The translations under genes and the position numbers were made by a program. A stretch of 19,145 bases of DNA, from the NCBI GenBank assembly GCA_937877455.1, contig CALFIU010000104.1:1-19145 (forward strand). Direction: 5' to 3'. The notes below the pieces were generated by a model. The model searched no databases. It saw only the letters and a program-made list of their open reading frames with translations, and had not been told where the DNA came from. This document shows positions 1-7,040 of this stretch, one piece after another; position 1 is the first letter of the stretch, and the number at the start of each line of letters is the position of its first letter. This stretch comes from an uncultured Bacteroidales bacterium. Lineage in GTDB: Bacteria > Bacteroidota > Bacteroidia > Bacteroidales > UBA3824.

Positions 1-25
1 CCGTTGAAGACCATGATTATTCCCG

Positions 26-497
26 TCAGCGTCCAGCCGTTGTCCTTGGCTTGGATATTGATTTTATGGTCAGTGATATATTGCGCCAGATCCGTCCGCC
101 TTCGGTTTCAAGGTATTCGTATTTGTAGCCCTTGTCGTCGAGGTAGCGGCACAGACCGGCGTTTTGCTCGTAGAGAAAGTCGGTTTTGCCAATGGCGATA
201 TAGTAGAGATTAGGTTTGGGTGCAAAGAGATTTGCAAGTTGGCTTTGAGGCTTGGTGTCTTTGAGAAATTTGGCGTAAGTGTCGTTACCCTCGCCGTTTA
301 CGTGAATGGCAGCAGAGAAAAGACCAATGTAGCCAAATGTTGACGGATAGAGTTTTGAGGTCATAAACGAATGTTACAGTGCCGTTGTTGTTGATAACGG
401 GCGATTCTACGTTTGGTCTGTTAAACAGTTTTTCTTGGACGTTTGCTGTGGCGCAGCCCAATGCCAACATTGCGGCTACGATTGCGGTTTTTGTCAT
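26..497 (-). pseudogene. Remnant of a secreted esterase (PF00756-type), internally deleted
   Basis: Reading starts at an ATG at 497 with a signal peptide-like stretch (MTKTAIVAAMLALGCATA) and then RPNVESPVINNNGTVTFVYD, which resembles the N-terminal beta-domain start of Bacteroidota feruloyl/acetyl-xylan esterases. About 45 residues in, homology jumps to another frame near 365-375 and continues as LYPSTFGYIGLFSAAI, normally found just after the catalytic serine of these enzymes, then runs to YLETEGGRIWRN near the usual C-terminus. The roughly 200 residues between, including the GxSxGG nucleophile, are absent, and the position where the family has the catalytic His (GGHxW) reads Arg. The C-terminus then drifts into unrelated sequence and stops at 26. 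I see these lesions directly; the family assignment rests on remembered motifs. A rearranged assembly could also produce this picture. No function is expected. Confidence 0.6.
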
Positions 498-526
498 GAT
501 TGATGAGGGGGTTAAAATTACATGCG

Positions 527-534
527 CAAATATA
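527..534 (-). promoter_or_regulatory. Bacteroidota-type -7 element before the esterase remnant
   Basis: On the minus strand the sequence reads TATATTTG, an exact match to the TAnnTTTG -7 box, about 30 nt before the ATG at 497. No clear TTTG -33 box is seen; that position falls inside the upstream hairpin at 539-577. Confidence 0.4.
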
Positions 535-538
535 ATAA

Positions 539-577
539 AAAAACACGGAAAACTATTCGTGCTTTTTCCGTGTTTTT
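539..577 (-). terminator. Terminator after the Nudix regulator
   Basis: A perfect 14-bp inverted repeat (aaaaacacggaaaa / ttttccgtgttttt) surrounds an 11-nt loop. On the minus strand the hairpin is followed by a T run, as expected for an intrinsic terminator 20 nt past the stop codon of the Nudix gene. The flanking A run would let it work on the other strand as well. Confidence 0.8.
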
Positions 578-597
578 CATGAAAAAAAATCCAAATT

Positions 598-1272
598 CTA
601 CAGTTTGAAAATGCCGTCCTTTTTGTAACCGTCAAAATCGAAACTGAAAAGGTATGCACCACGTTTGGAGGTTGTGCGGTCGATTTCGCCAGTGTTGACA
701 ATATGGTTCGATTCGGTAAGTTTCTTGCGGAAATTGCGCTTGTCGAGAATTTCGCCGTAAATAGTCTCGTACAAAGTCTGCAACTGTGTCAGAGTAAACT
801 TTTCGGCAATCAAGTGAAACGCCACCGGAGTCCAAGCAAGTTTCTCCCGAAGGATTTTGTGCGCACGTTCAAGCATCGTGTTGTGGTCGCCGTAGAGAGT
901 CGGCACCTTGTCAATCTCCACCCATTCGGCATTGTACTCTCGACGCAACTCCTCACTGTAATTGTGAGCCTTTATCAGCACATAATAACATACCGACACA
1001 ACCCTTTCGCCAGGGTCCCTGTCAACATTGCCAAAAGCACCAACCTGCTCAATGTAAAAATCTTCAAGACCAGTAAGTTGAGTTACAACACGCTTTGCGG
1101 CATTGTCAACACTCTCGTCATCGTCCACAAAACCGCCCATCAACGAAGGCTCGCCCTGACCGGGATTCATGTCCCTCGGATGAAGAAGAACGTGCAACTT
1201 GTTGTCAAAATAGCCGAAAATTATACAATCGGTAGAAATGTAGAACTTAGGATGTTCGTCGTAAAAACTCAT
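598..1272 (-). CDS. Nudix-domain sugar-responsive transcription regulator (AraR/NrtR-like)
   Basis: A 224-residue protein with an N-terminal Nudix fold (about residues 8-145) and a C-terminal winged-helix region (about 150-224, from FTLTQLQTLYETIYG to the RNFRKKL stretch). The Nudix box at residues 47-69 keeps the first Gly, the GX5E Glu and the Arg, but the REUxEE part reads RVVTQL, so the metal-binding glutamates of an active hydrolase are missing. That is the usual state of Nudix regulators that sense a ligand instead of hydrolysing it. In Bacteroides the arabinose regulator AraR belongs to this group and, as I recall, lies beside an SSS transporter and a mutarotase, as here. I chose the ATG at 1272; an in-frame TTG two codons upstream lies in the repeat and is unlikely. 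It is last in the galM-symporter-regulator operon. The effector (arabinose or another sugar) is inference. Confidence 0.85.
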   Translation of the reverse strand: MSFYDEHPKFYISTDCIIFGYFDNKLHVLLHPRDMNPGQGEPSLMGGFVDDDESVDNAAKRVVTQLTGLEDFYIEQVGAFGNVDRDPGERVVSVCYYVLIKAHNYSEELRREYNAEWVEIDKVPTLYGDHNTMLERAHKILREKLAWTPVAFHLIAEKFTLTQLQTLYETIYGEILDKRNFRKKLTESNHIVNTGEIDRTTSKRGAYLFSFDFDGYKKDGIFKL

Positions 1273-1281
1273 TTTCAATTA

Positions 1282-1350
1282 ATTAAAATTGAAAATTGAA
1301 AATTGAAAGTTGAAAACAATATTTCATTTTTCAACTTTCAATTTTCAATT
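1282..1350. repeat. Inverted pair of heptamer arrays (AATTGAA unit)
   Basis: The left arm is built of 7-nt units (aattgaa aattgaa agttgaa) and its last 23 nt (1294-1316) are repeated as an exact reverse complement at 1328-1350, around an 11-nt loop. It fills the gap between symporter and regulator, so the transcript can fold into a 23-bp hairpin. It lacks the GC core of a typical terminator. It shares its unit type with the repeat at 3399-3479. Confidence 0.8.
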
Positions 1351-1358
1351 AAAAAAAA

Positions 1359-3389
1359 TTACCAGAGAGCAAGATAAAGTATTGTAAGCAAAATGATTAC
1401 AACACATGCACCAATATTGAAAGTCTTGTCGGTCTTGAAAATGTCAAGGTCGATTTCAACCAACTTCTTGTCTTGAACAGTGTCAAGGGCGTTAGAACGG
1501 AGATAATAACCGATAGTCGCCATCATTGCCGCAAAGAATGCCATCGCACCTTCCATACCGTAGATGTGGAGAGTTTCAGAATATAAACTTGCGATGAACA
1601 ATGCTCCCGATATTCCTGCAACAATAAACATAATCTTGCTCCAGAAAAGTTGAGTCTTGATGTCGTCAGCAGAAAGTTCGGTAGCCTTCTCGGTGTCCGT
1701 GTTGTGAAGCGAAAGCAATACAAAAAGGATTACCAATGTGATGAACACAACGCCCGAACGTACCAAGAACGGCATTTCGGGGAACACAAACTTGTAGATA
1801 ATCGAGAACGCAAAAGTACCGATTGCAGCAACGATAGCCGCTGTGCCACTCGCACGTTTCCACAAAAGTCCAAGACCAAAAATCACAACAACACCCGGAT
1901 ATACAAACGCCGAATATTCCTGAATGAACTGGAATGCTTGGTCAATACCACCCATCAACGGATAAACTGCGATGAGGGCGATAATCAATGCGCTGATAGA
2001 AGTCATACGACCAACGTTAACGAGTTTTGTCTGATAAGCCGTCGAAACCTCTTGGTCTTTGTCCTTCGGAGGATTGATGAACTGCTTGTAAATATCCATC
2101 GTGAAAAGTGTAGAAGTCGAGTTGAACATCGAAGCCAACGACGAAATAACAGCCGCAGCCAAAGCCGCAAACGACAGACCTTTAACAATTACAGGAGTGA
2201 AGTTTCTAATCAAGTAAGGATAAGCATCGTCAGAACGACCGATAGAACCCTGAAGGTGTCCAGCGAGTTTTTCCAAAACAGGAACGCCGTCAGCCTGACC
2301 ATTCATGATAAAGTAAGCGCAAACGCCCGGAATACAAACGATGAAAGGAATCAAAATCTTCAAGATAGCGGCGAAAACCATACCTTTTTTAGCCTCTGAC
2401 AACGATTTTGCTGCCAAACCTTTCTGAATGATATATTGGTTGAAGCCCCAGTAGCCGAGGTTTGTGAGCCACAAAGCACCAAATACCAAAACCAAACCCG
2501 GATTAGTGAAGAACGGGTCTTCTTTCTGAACGACAGCACCAGCGGCATCTTTTATACCGTTGATGGTAGGATAAAGTTCTTCGTTACGAGTAACAATAAG
2601 ATTAAAGTGCTTGTCGCCAGGCTGAGAAGTACACCAAGAATAAATGTTGCCGAGTGCTTCCATTGCGCCACAGCCCCAAACTTCCTGACCGATAACGTCC
2701 AACGCTGCGTAAGCTGTAATCAAGCCGCCACCAACAAGGAATGTTACCTGCATAACGTCAGTCCAAGCCACCGAAGCCAAACCGCCGTAGATAGAATAAA
2801 TACCTGCAATCAAGAACAAAGCAAGGATGATGACCATTCTCACTTGGTCAACCTCCATACCGAAAACATTGATAATGTGGTCGGTAGGAAGACCCAAAAT
2901 CTGCTGGATAGCCAACGCGCCGAGCCAAGCAACCGATGTCAAGTTAACAAAAACATAAAGGAACAACCAAAGGATTGAGAATGCAAGACCAACTCCGCTG
3001 TTATAACGTTCACGCAAGAACTGCGGGATTGTGAAGATTTTTTTCTCAATCATAAGAGGCAACAAGAACTTGCCGACAACGATAAGAGTTGCAGCCGCCA
3101 TAAGTTCGTAAGCCGCCTGAGCGATGCCCGACGCAAAAGCCGAGCCCGACATTCCGATAAACTGTTCAGCCGAAATGTTGGCAGCGATAAGAGATGCACC
3201 CACAGCCCACCAAGTCAAGGTGTTGCCTGCGAGGAAGTAGTCGGTAGAGGTCTTCTCCTCCCCTTTTTTGCCGCGTGAGAGGAAAATACCCATGCCCACG
3301 AGAATCAGGATATACAGTACAAACACGCCGTAATCCCATCCGGTAAAACCGTTATTTGACAGTGCGTCAAAAATACTGGATTCGTTCAT
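1359..3389 (-). CDS. Sodium/sugar symporter, SSS family (SGLT-like)
   Basis: A 676-residue inner-membrane protein with about 14 hydrophobic segments, expected to import a sugar with Na+. Family landmarks: the TM1 region from about residue 20; DYFLAGNTLTWW at 50-61; NLGYWGFNQYIIQKGLAAKS at 310-329, very close to the sugar-binding helix of Vibrio vSGLT; and SSLASMFNSTSTLFTMDIY at 416-434, the Na+-site signature. It is longer than vSGLT (about 540 residues), with extra loops near 238-295 and 362-395 and extra C-terminal helices. The start is taken at the ATG at 3389 (MNESSIFDAL); a TTG-type start 21 codons upstream would translate the heptamer repeat and is rejected. It sits between the mutarotase and the Nudix regulator in one operon. 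The substrate cannot be read from the sequence; arabinose, galactose or glucose are all possible, the regulator favouring arabinose. Confidence 0.92.
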   Translation of the reverse strand: MNESSIFDALSNNGFTGWDYGVFVLYILILVGMGIFLSRGKKGEEKTSTDYFLAGNTLTWWAVGASLIAANISAEQFIGMSGSAFASGIAQAAYELMAAATLIVVGKFLLPLMIEKKIFTIPQFLRERYNSGVGLAFSILWLFLYVFVNLTSVAWLGALAIQQILGLPTDHIINVFGMEVDQVRMVIILALFLIAGIYSIYGGLASVAWTDVMQVTFLVGGGLITAYAALDVIGQEVWGCGAMEALGNIYSWCTSQPGDKHFNLIVTRNEELYPTINGIKDAAGAVVQKEDPFFTNPGLVLVFGALWLTNLGYWGFNQYIIQKGLAAKSLSEAKKGMVFAAILKILIPFIVCIPGVCAYFIMNGQADGVPVLEKLAGHLQGSIGRSDDAYPYLIRNFTPVIVKGLSFAALAAAVISSLASMFNSTSTLFTMDIYKQFINPPKDKDQEVSTAYQTKLVNVGRMTSISALIIALIAVYPLMGGIDQAFQFIQEYSAFVYPGVVVIFGLGLLWKRASGTAAIVAAIGTFAFSIIYKFVFPEMPFLVRSGVVFITLVILFVLLSLHNTDTEKATELSADDIKTQLFWSKIMFIVAGISGALFIASLYSETLHIYGMEGAMAFFAAMMATIGYYLRSNALDTVQDKKLVEIDLDIFKTDKTFNIGACVVIILLTILYLALW

Positions 3390-3398
3390 TTTTATTTT

Positions 3399-3479
3399 AA
3401 TTGACAATTGATAATTGACAATTGACAATGGACATCGGCAAATAATTGTCAATTGTCCATTGTCAACGGTCCATTGTTA
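3399..3479. repeat. Second inverted pair of heptamer arrays (AATTGAC unit)
   Basis: From 3399 five 7-nt units follow each other (aattgac, aattgat, aattgac, aattgac, aatggac). After a short spacer, about five units of the reverse complement follow from 3444 (attgtca, attgtcc, attgtca, acggtcc, attgtta). The arms are imperfect, so several registers of pairing are possible. The repeat fills the gap between mutarotase and symporter. Confidence 0.75.
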
Positions 3480-3483
3480 TGAA

Positions 3484-4674
3484 TTATTTTACACTAAATT
3501 GGAATTTGCAAACGCTGTGGTATGTTTCGCCCGGATTGAGGTAAGGCGAAGGCCATTCCTTAACGTTAGGCGAGTTAGGAAACTTCTGTGTTTCAAGACA
3601 GATGCCGGCGTGTTGATTGTAAACAACACCACCCTTGCCAGTTGCGCTACCGTCCAAGAAGTTGCCCGAATAAACCTGAATACCGGGTTCATTGGTGTAA
3701 ACGTCTAATTTGATGCCAGTTACAGGGCTGTAGATAGACGCAGCAACGGTGTTGAGGTCGCCCTTACCATCTTTGTAAGTGTTGAGAACCCAGTTGTGGT
3801 CGAAACCGTTGCCAAACTTAACTTGCTGATGAGCAGCGTCATTGTTGGTTATACGCTCGCCAATTTCAGCCTCGTTGCGGCAGTCGAAAGCAAGACCTTC
3901 AACGCTTGCAATCTCGCCAATAGGCATATAACTGCTGTCAACGGGAGTGTAGTTGTCAGCATTAATATAAAGTGTGTGATTGTTGATAGGCTTTGTCGGG
4001 TCGCCATTGAGGTTGAAGTAACTATGGTTAGTCATGTTGATGACGGTCTGCTTGTCGGTTGTAGCCGAGTAGTCGATGTTGAGCCCGTTGTTGTCGTCAA
4101 GAGTGAATTTGACAGTAGCCTTGAGGTTTCCGGGGAAGTTCATGTCGCCGTCCTTGGAGTCCATCTGAATTACGAGTTCCTTGTCAGACGAAGAAACAAC
4201 GTCATAAACCTGATACTGCCAACCGTCGGGACCGCCATGCAGACAGTGTCCGAAGTTATTGATAGGCAATTGGATAGTCTGACCGTCGCAAGTGATTTGA
4301 CCGTGGAAAATACGGTTGGCATATCGTCCGATTGACGCGCCGAAATCGCTTGGAGAGTTCTCCTTGTCGGCGTATTTAGCCACCTTGTCGAAACCGAGGA
4401 CAACATCCTGTGGGTTGCCGTTCTTGTCGTTAAGTACGATTGACACGATTCTTCCGCCAAAATTGGTAATCTGAACCTTTGTGCCTTTGGCGTTTTTGAG
4501 AGTGTAAAGGCCAGTCTTCTTGCCGTTTACAGTGGTGTCGAATGCTTTTGCGCAGACACCTTTTTCTTGACATGCAGACTGCTGTTGTTGTTGCTGTCCG
4601 CCACAGGATGCTGCAAGCACAAGGCCAAATAGCATACATCCGCTTAACATTAATTTAAATTGATGCCTTTTCAT
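3484..4674 (-). CDS. galM: Aldose 1-epimerase (mutarotase), lipoprotein
   Basis: A 396-residue mutarotase that interconverts alpha and beta anomers of free aldoses such as galactose, glucose or arabinose, supplying the form used by transporter or kinase. The N-terminus is a lipoprotein signal with lipobox LAASC (Cys24) followed by a run of six Gln, so the enzyme is probably anchored in a membrane and faces the periplasm. Family motifs: NRI (about 120-122), LHGG with His146, MTNHSYFNL with His217 (the general acid), FDH with Asp292, and ICLETQKFPNSPN with the catalytic-base Glu361. It is the first gene of the sugar operon, upstream of the symporter with a 94-nt repeat-filled gap. The poly-Q stretch just after the lipid anchor may be a flexible linker. 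The assignment is firm; the sugar is not known. Confidence 0.92.
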   Translation of the reverse strand: MKRHQFKLMLSGCMLFGLVLAASCGGQQQQQQSACQEKGVCAKAFDTTVNGKKTGLYTLKNAKGTKVQITNFGGRIVSIVLNDKNGNPQDVVLGFDKVAKYADKENSPSDFGASIGRYANRIFHGQITCDGQTIQLPINNFGHCLHGGPDGWQYQVYDVVSSSDKELVIQMDSKDGDMNFPGNLKATVKFTLDDNNGLNIDYSATTDKQTVINMTNHSYFNLNGDPTKPINNHTLYINADNYTPVDSSYMPIGEIASVEGLAFDCRNEAEIGERITNNDAAHQQVKFGNGFDHNWVLNTYKDGKGDLNTVAASIYSPVTGIKLDVYTNEPGIQVYSGNFLDGSATGKGGVVYNQHAGICLETQKFPNSPNVKEWPSPYLNPGETYHSVCKFQFSVK

Positions 4675-4712
4675 TATTATTTTATGTAAAAATTTGCATT
4701 ATTTTATGAGTG

Positions 4713-4744
4713 TAAAATTACAATCATTTTTTGAAACTAACTAA
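4713..4744 (-). promoter_or_regulatory. Weak candidate promoter for the galM operon
   Basis: On the minus strand TTAG, 20 nt, then TAATTTTA: one mismatch to each of the TTTG and TAnnTTTG boxes. It would start transcription about 30 nt before the galM ATG. The surrounding DNA is very AT-rich, so this may be chance. Confidence 0.3.
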
Positions 4745-4903
4745 TATTTAGACTGTTTTTTTCATTTTTTTTTGTAATTGTAATTTATTGAGATTTAACG
4801 TTTTATAAATATTGTAAAAAATACAATTAAAATTATTAAAAATAGATAATCTATTTTATCACCCTATTAATGTCAAATATAACATTATTTTAATAAAAAA
4901 TTA

Positions 4904-5127
4904 TAGATTGTATACGGCAAATTCATTTAAACGGGTGGACACACAGGTCAGCTCCTACACATTATTCTATTTGGGGTGGGGATTATAGGATTTGGCGAAA
5001 AAGCTACAAAGTCGCCTTTTCGCCAAATCTTGTTCATAATATTGAATATCACCATTTTTGTAGGGGCAGGGCTATGTGCCCGACCGCATTAATGTCGACT
5101 CAAATGAAATTGGCGTGTAGATTGTAT
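4904..5127. mobile_element. MITE-like fold-back element with terminal inverted repeats and direct repeats
   Basis: The ten bases tagattgtat occur at 4904-4913 and again at 5118-5127. Just inside lie 15-nt terminal inverted repeats matching at 13 of 15 positions (4914-4928 acggcaaattcattt; the reverse complement of 5102-5116 is acgccaatttcattt). Further in, a second inverted pair of 29 nt (4931-4959 and 5059-5087) matches at about 20 positions; it is GC-rich and starts gggtggacac / ends gtgcccgacc. At the centre is a perfect 13-bp hairpin (gatttggcgaaaa, 4989-5001 with 5017-5029). There is no ORF. The layout fits a non-autonomous insertion of about 205 bp with a 9-10 bp target duplication. No transposase is seen nearby, so mobility is inferred. 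Confidence 0.55.
4989..5029. repeat. Central 13-bp hairpin of the fold-back element
   Basis: gatttggcgaaaa at 4989-5001 and its exact reverse complement at 5017-5029 flank a 15-nt loop. No T run follows on either strand, so a terminator role is not supported. Confidence 0.75.
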
Positions 5128-5158
5128 GCCTAATATCAATCGGATTTTTTCAATTTTT

Positions 5159-5189
5159 TTTGTAAGCTAACATCTAAAACATATATTTG
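5159..5189 (+). promoter_or_regulatory. Promoter of the GH9 gene (Bacteroidota type)
   Basis: TTTG at 5159-5162, a 19-nt spacer, and TATATTTG at 5182-5189: exact matches to both boxes at the usual spacing. The ATG follows 34 nt after the -7 box, leaving a leader of roughly 28 nt. No Shine-Dalgarno sequence precedes the ATG; the leader is A/T-rich, as is normal in this phylum. Confidence 0.75.
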
Positions 5190-5223
5190 CAAAAATAAAA
5201 AATATCAAAAAAAATTTCTTAAC

Positions 5224-6969
5224 ATGAAAAAAATTACACTATTTGCTGCAACGCTTACTGCATTGTTAATAGTTGGCTGTGGCGGCGCACAAAATGAAAC
5301 GCAAACGGAAGATCCTAACCTTCCAAAAGTAAAAGCCGACCAAATTGGTTATTATGTCAATTCGGCTAAAATAGCAATAATACCAGAACAAGGTGAAAAC
5401 GAATTTGAAATATTCGATGTAAAAGACCAAAAAACGGTATATACTGGCAAAACATCAGAACCAAAACAATGGGAATATTCTGGCACAATAGTTAAAACCG
5501 CTGATTTTTCAGACTTTAAAAAACAAGGAATTTACGTTTTGAAATGTAAAGGTGCAGGCACATCATATCCCTTTGCAATTGGCGAAGATATTTACAACGA
5601 TTTGGCCACCAAAGCCATAAAATCTTATTATTATGCAAGGTCAGGAATGGAAATTACCACCCAACACGGAGGGAAATACGCCCGACCAGCCGCCCATCCT
5701 GACGACAAAATCCTAATCCACAAGTCGGCAGTTGGTCCAAAAAGAAAAGAAGGCGACATTATCTCATCTCCGGGCGGTTGGTATGATGCTGGCGACTACA
5801 ACAAATACATTGTCAACTCAGCAATTACAGTGTCAGAATTACTCACCGCTGACGACTATTACCACGAATATATAGAAAAACTTAAAACCAACATCCCAGA
5901 AAGCAACAACGAACTTCCTGATTATATTGACGAAGTGCTATACAATCTACGTTGGATGATGACCATGCAAGACCCTGCTGACGGTGGCGTGTATCACAAG
6001 CTAACAGCTCTCAATTTCAACGGTATGATAATGCCACAAGACGATCACGACCAACGTTATGTGGTGTTAAAAACCACCGCAGCAACACTCGACTTTTGTG
6101 CAATAGCCATCAAAGCATCTAACGTTCTTAGAAAATACCCTACGCTCGAAAGCCTTTGCGATAGTCTTGAACATCAAGCTAAAATGGCATGGAATTGGGC
6201 TATGAAAAATAAAAATATACTATATCGCCAACCTGAAGACGTAAAAACTGGCATGTACAACGATGACGTTATTTCTGACGAAAGGACTTGGGCGGCATTG
6301 GAATTTTTTACAGCACAAGAAGACGAATTGGCTCTCGAAATTATAAAAAAAGAAGATTTTATTTTTGCGCCACCTTGTTGGGATTCAACATCGTGTCTTG
6401 GAATAATATCACTTTTCAACAACAAAAAAGCCTGCGAATTTTTTGAACGCTGCGACAAAGAACTTTTCGACTATATTAAAAACGGATTTCTCAACCTCGC
6501 CGACAAACTATATACAAATTACGAAAACTCACCCTACAAAACTTCCCTTACCGTATTTCCTTGGGGTAGCAATAGCGAATGTGCCAATCAAGGTATAGTA
6601 CTCCTTACCGCATATCGACTTACAGGTAACACCAAATATCTCGAAGCCGCACAAGGCAACCTTCACTATATACTCGGACGCAACCCATTAGACTACTGTA
6701 TGGTTACTGGTTTTGGATTTAACGGTGTAAAAAATATTCACGATAGACGAGCTGTTGCCGACAGCATAGAAGCTCCAGTTCCAGGATTACTTTGCGGCGG
6801 TCCATTCGCCAACGCTGGCGACGACTGCGGAGCAGACAAATATCCTGACAAACATCCTGCTATGAGATATTTCGACAATCCAGCAAGTTATAGTACAAAC
6901 GAAATTGCTATCAATTGGAATGCAGCACTTTGCGCATTGGTAATTGGCATTGAATACGAACAGAAATAA
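5224..6969 (+). CDS. Glycoside hydrolase family 9 endoglucanase-type lipoprotein
   Basis: A 581-residue enzyme expected to cleave beta-1,4-glucan (cellulose, mixed-linkage glucan or oligosaccharides). It has a lipoprotein signal with Cys19 (LLIVGC), then an N-terminal Ig-like CelD_N domain (about 34-118, opening KVKADQIGYYVNSAKIAII), then the (alpha/alpha)6 catalytic domain (about 122-577). Catalytic landmarks: WYDAGDYNKY with Asp188 and Asp191 (one is the base), NPLDYCMVTGFG at 487-498, the substrate-contact His506 in NIHDRR, and the C-terminal block from Asp551 through Tyr556 to NEIAINWNA with the acid Glu560. All key residues are intact and length is normal for a CelD-like GH9. It is the only plus-strand gene, with its own promoter and terminator, so it is monocistronic. 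Lipid anchoring suggests the periplasm or cell surface; which one cannot be read. Exact substrate is unknown. Confidence 0.93.
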   Translation: MKKITLFAATLTALLIVGCGGAQNETQTEDPNLPKVKADQIGYYVNSAKIAIIPEQGENEFEIFDVKDQKTVYTGKTSEPKQWEYSGTIVKTADFSDFKKQGIYVLKCKGAGTSYPFAIGEDIYNDLATKAIKSYYYARSGMEITTQHGGKYARPAAHPDDKILIHKSAVGPKRKEGDIISSPGGWYDAGDYNKYIVNSAITVSELLTADDYYHEYIEKLKTNIPESNNELPDYIDEVLYNLRWMMTMQDPADGGVYHKLTALNFNGMIMPQDDHDQRYVVLKTTAATLDFCAIAIKASNVLRKYPTLESLCDSLEHQAKMAWNWAMKNKNILYRQPEDVKTGMYNDDVISDERTWAALEFFTAQEDELALEIIKKEDFIFAPPCWDSTSCLGIISLFNNKKACEFFERCDKELFDYIKNGFLNLADKLYTNYENSPYKTSLTVFPWGSNSECANQGIVLLTAYRLTGNTKYLEAAQGNLHYILGRNPLDYCMVTGFGFNGVKNIHDRRAVADSIEAPVPGLLCGGPFANAGDDCGADKYPDKHPAMRYFDNPASYSTNEIAINWNAALCALVIGIEYEQK

Positions 6970-6987
6970 ATTATCAAAACTACACTA

Positions 6988-7023
6988 AAAAAAACGGATT
7001 GCCAATTGACAATCCGTTTTTTT
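6988..7023. terminator. Bidirectional terminator between GH9 and MCP 1
   Basis: A perfect 14-bp stem (aaaaaaacggattg at 6988-7001, caatccgttttttt at 7010-7023) encloses an 8-nt loop. It has a T run on both strands and lies between two convergent genes, 19 nt past the GH9 stop and 18 nt past the MCP stop. Confidence 0.92.
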
Positions 7024-7040
7024 ATAATAAAATATCTACT

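Larger units (their letters stand above)
4675..5223. other. Divergent intergenic region with a fold-back element
   Basis: This 549-bp gap separates the minus-strand sugar operon from the plus-strand GH9 gene. It contains a weak candidate promoter for the operon (4713-4744), AT-rich sequence to about 4900, the fold-back element at 4904-5127 and the GH9 promoter at 5159-5189. No ORF with protein-like character was seen. Confidence 0.8.

Noticed and set aside
703..1299. Open frame of about 200 codons on the plus strand opposite the Nudix gene
   Set aside because: It lies wholly opposite a gene with clear family motifs, its translation shows no recognisable domain, and it runs into the heptamer repeat.
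1650..2399. Open frame of about 250 codons on the plus strand opposite the symporter
   Set aside because: The translation is rich in Arg, Asn and Ser with no hydrophobic core, as expected for the antisense of a membrane protein gene.
3390..3452. Upstream extension of the symporter by 21 codons
   Set aside because: It would translate the heptamer repeat, while the ATG at 3389 begins a normal SSS N-terminus.
1282..3479. Possible CRISPR array in the repeat regions
   Set aside because: The repeats are contiguous 7-nt units without unique spacers and occur in short intergenic gaps.
3796..4335. Open frame of 179 codons opposite the mutarotase
   Set aside because: It is antisense to conserved mutarotase blocks and has no independent support such as a promoter or family motif.
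4989..5029. Intrinsic terminator between galM and GH9
   Set aside because: The two genes diverge, so no terminator is needed there, and no T run follows the hairpin on either strand.
4675..5223. Riboswitch or leader RNA before GH9
   Set aside because: The promoter leaves a leader of only about 28 nt, too short for a riboswitch.
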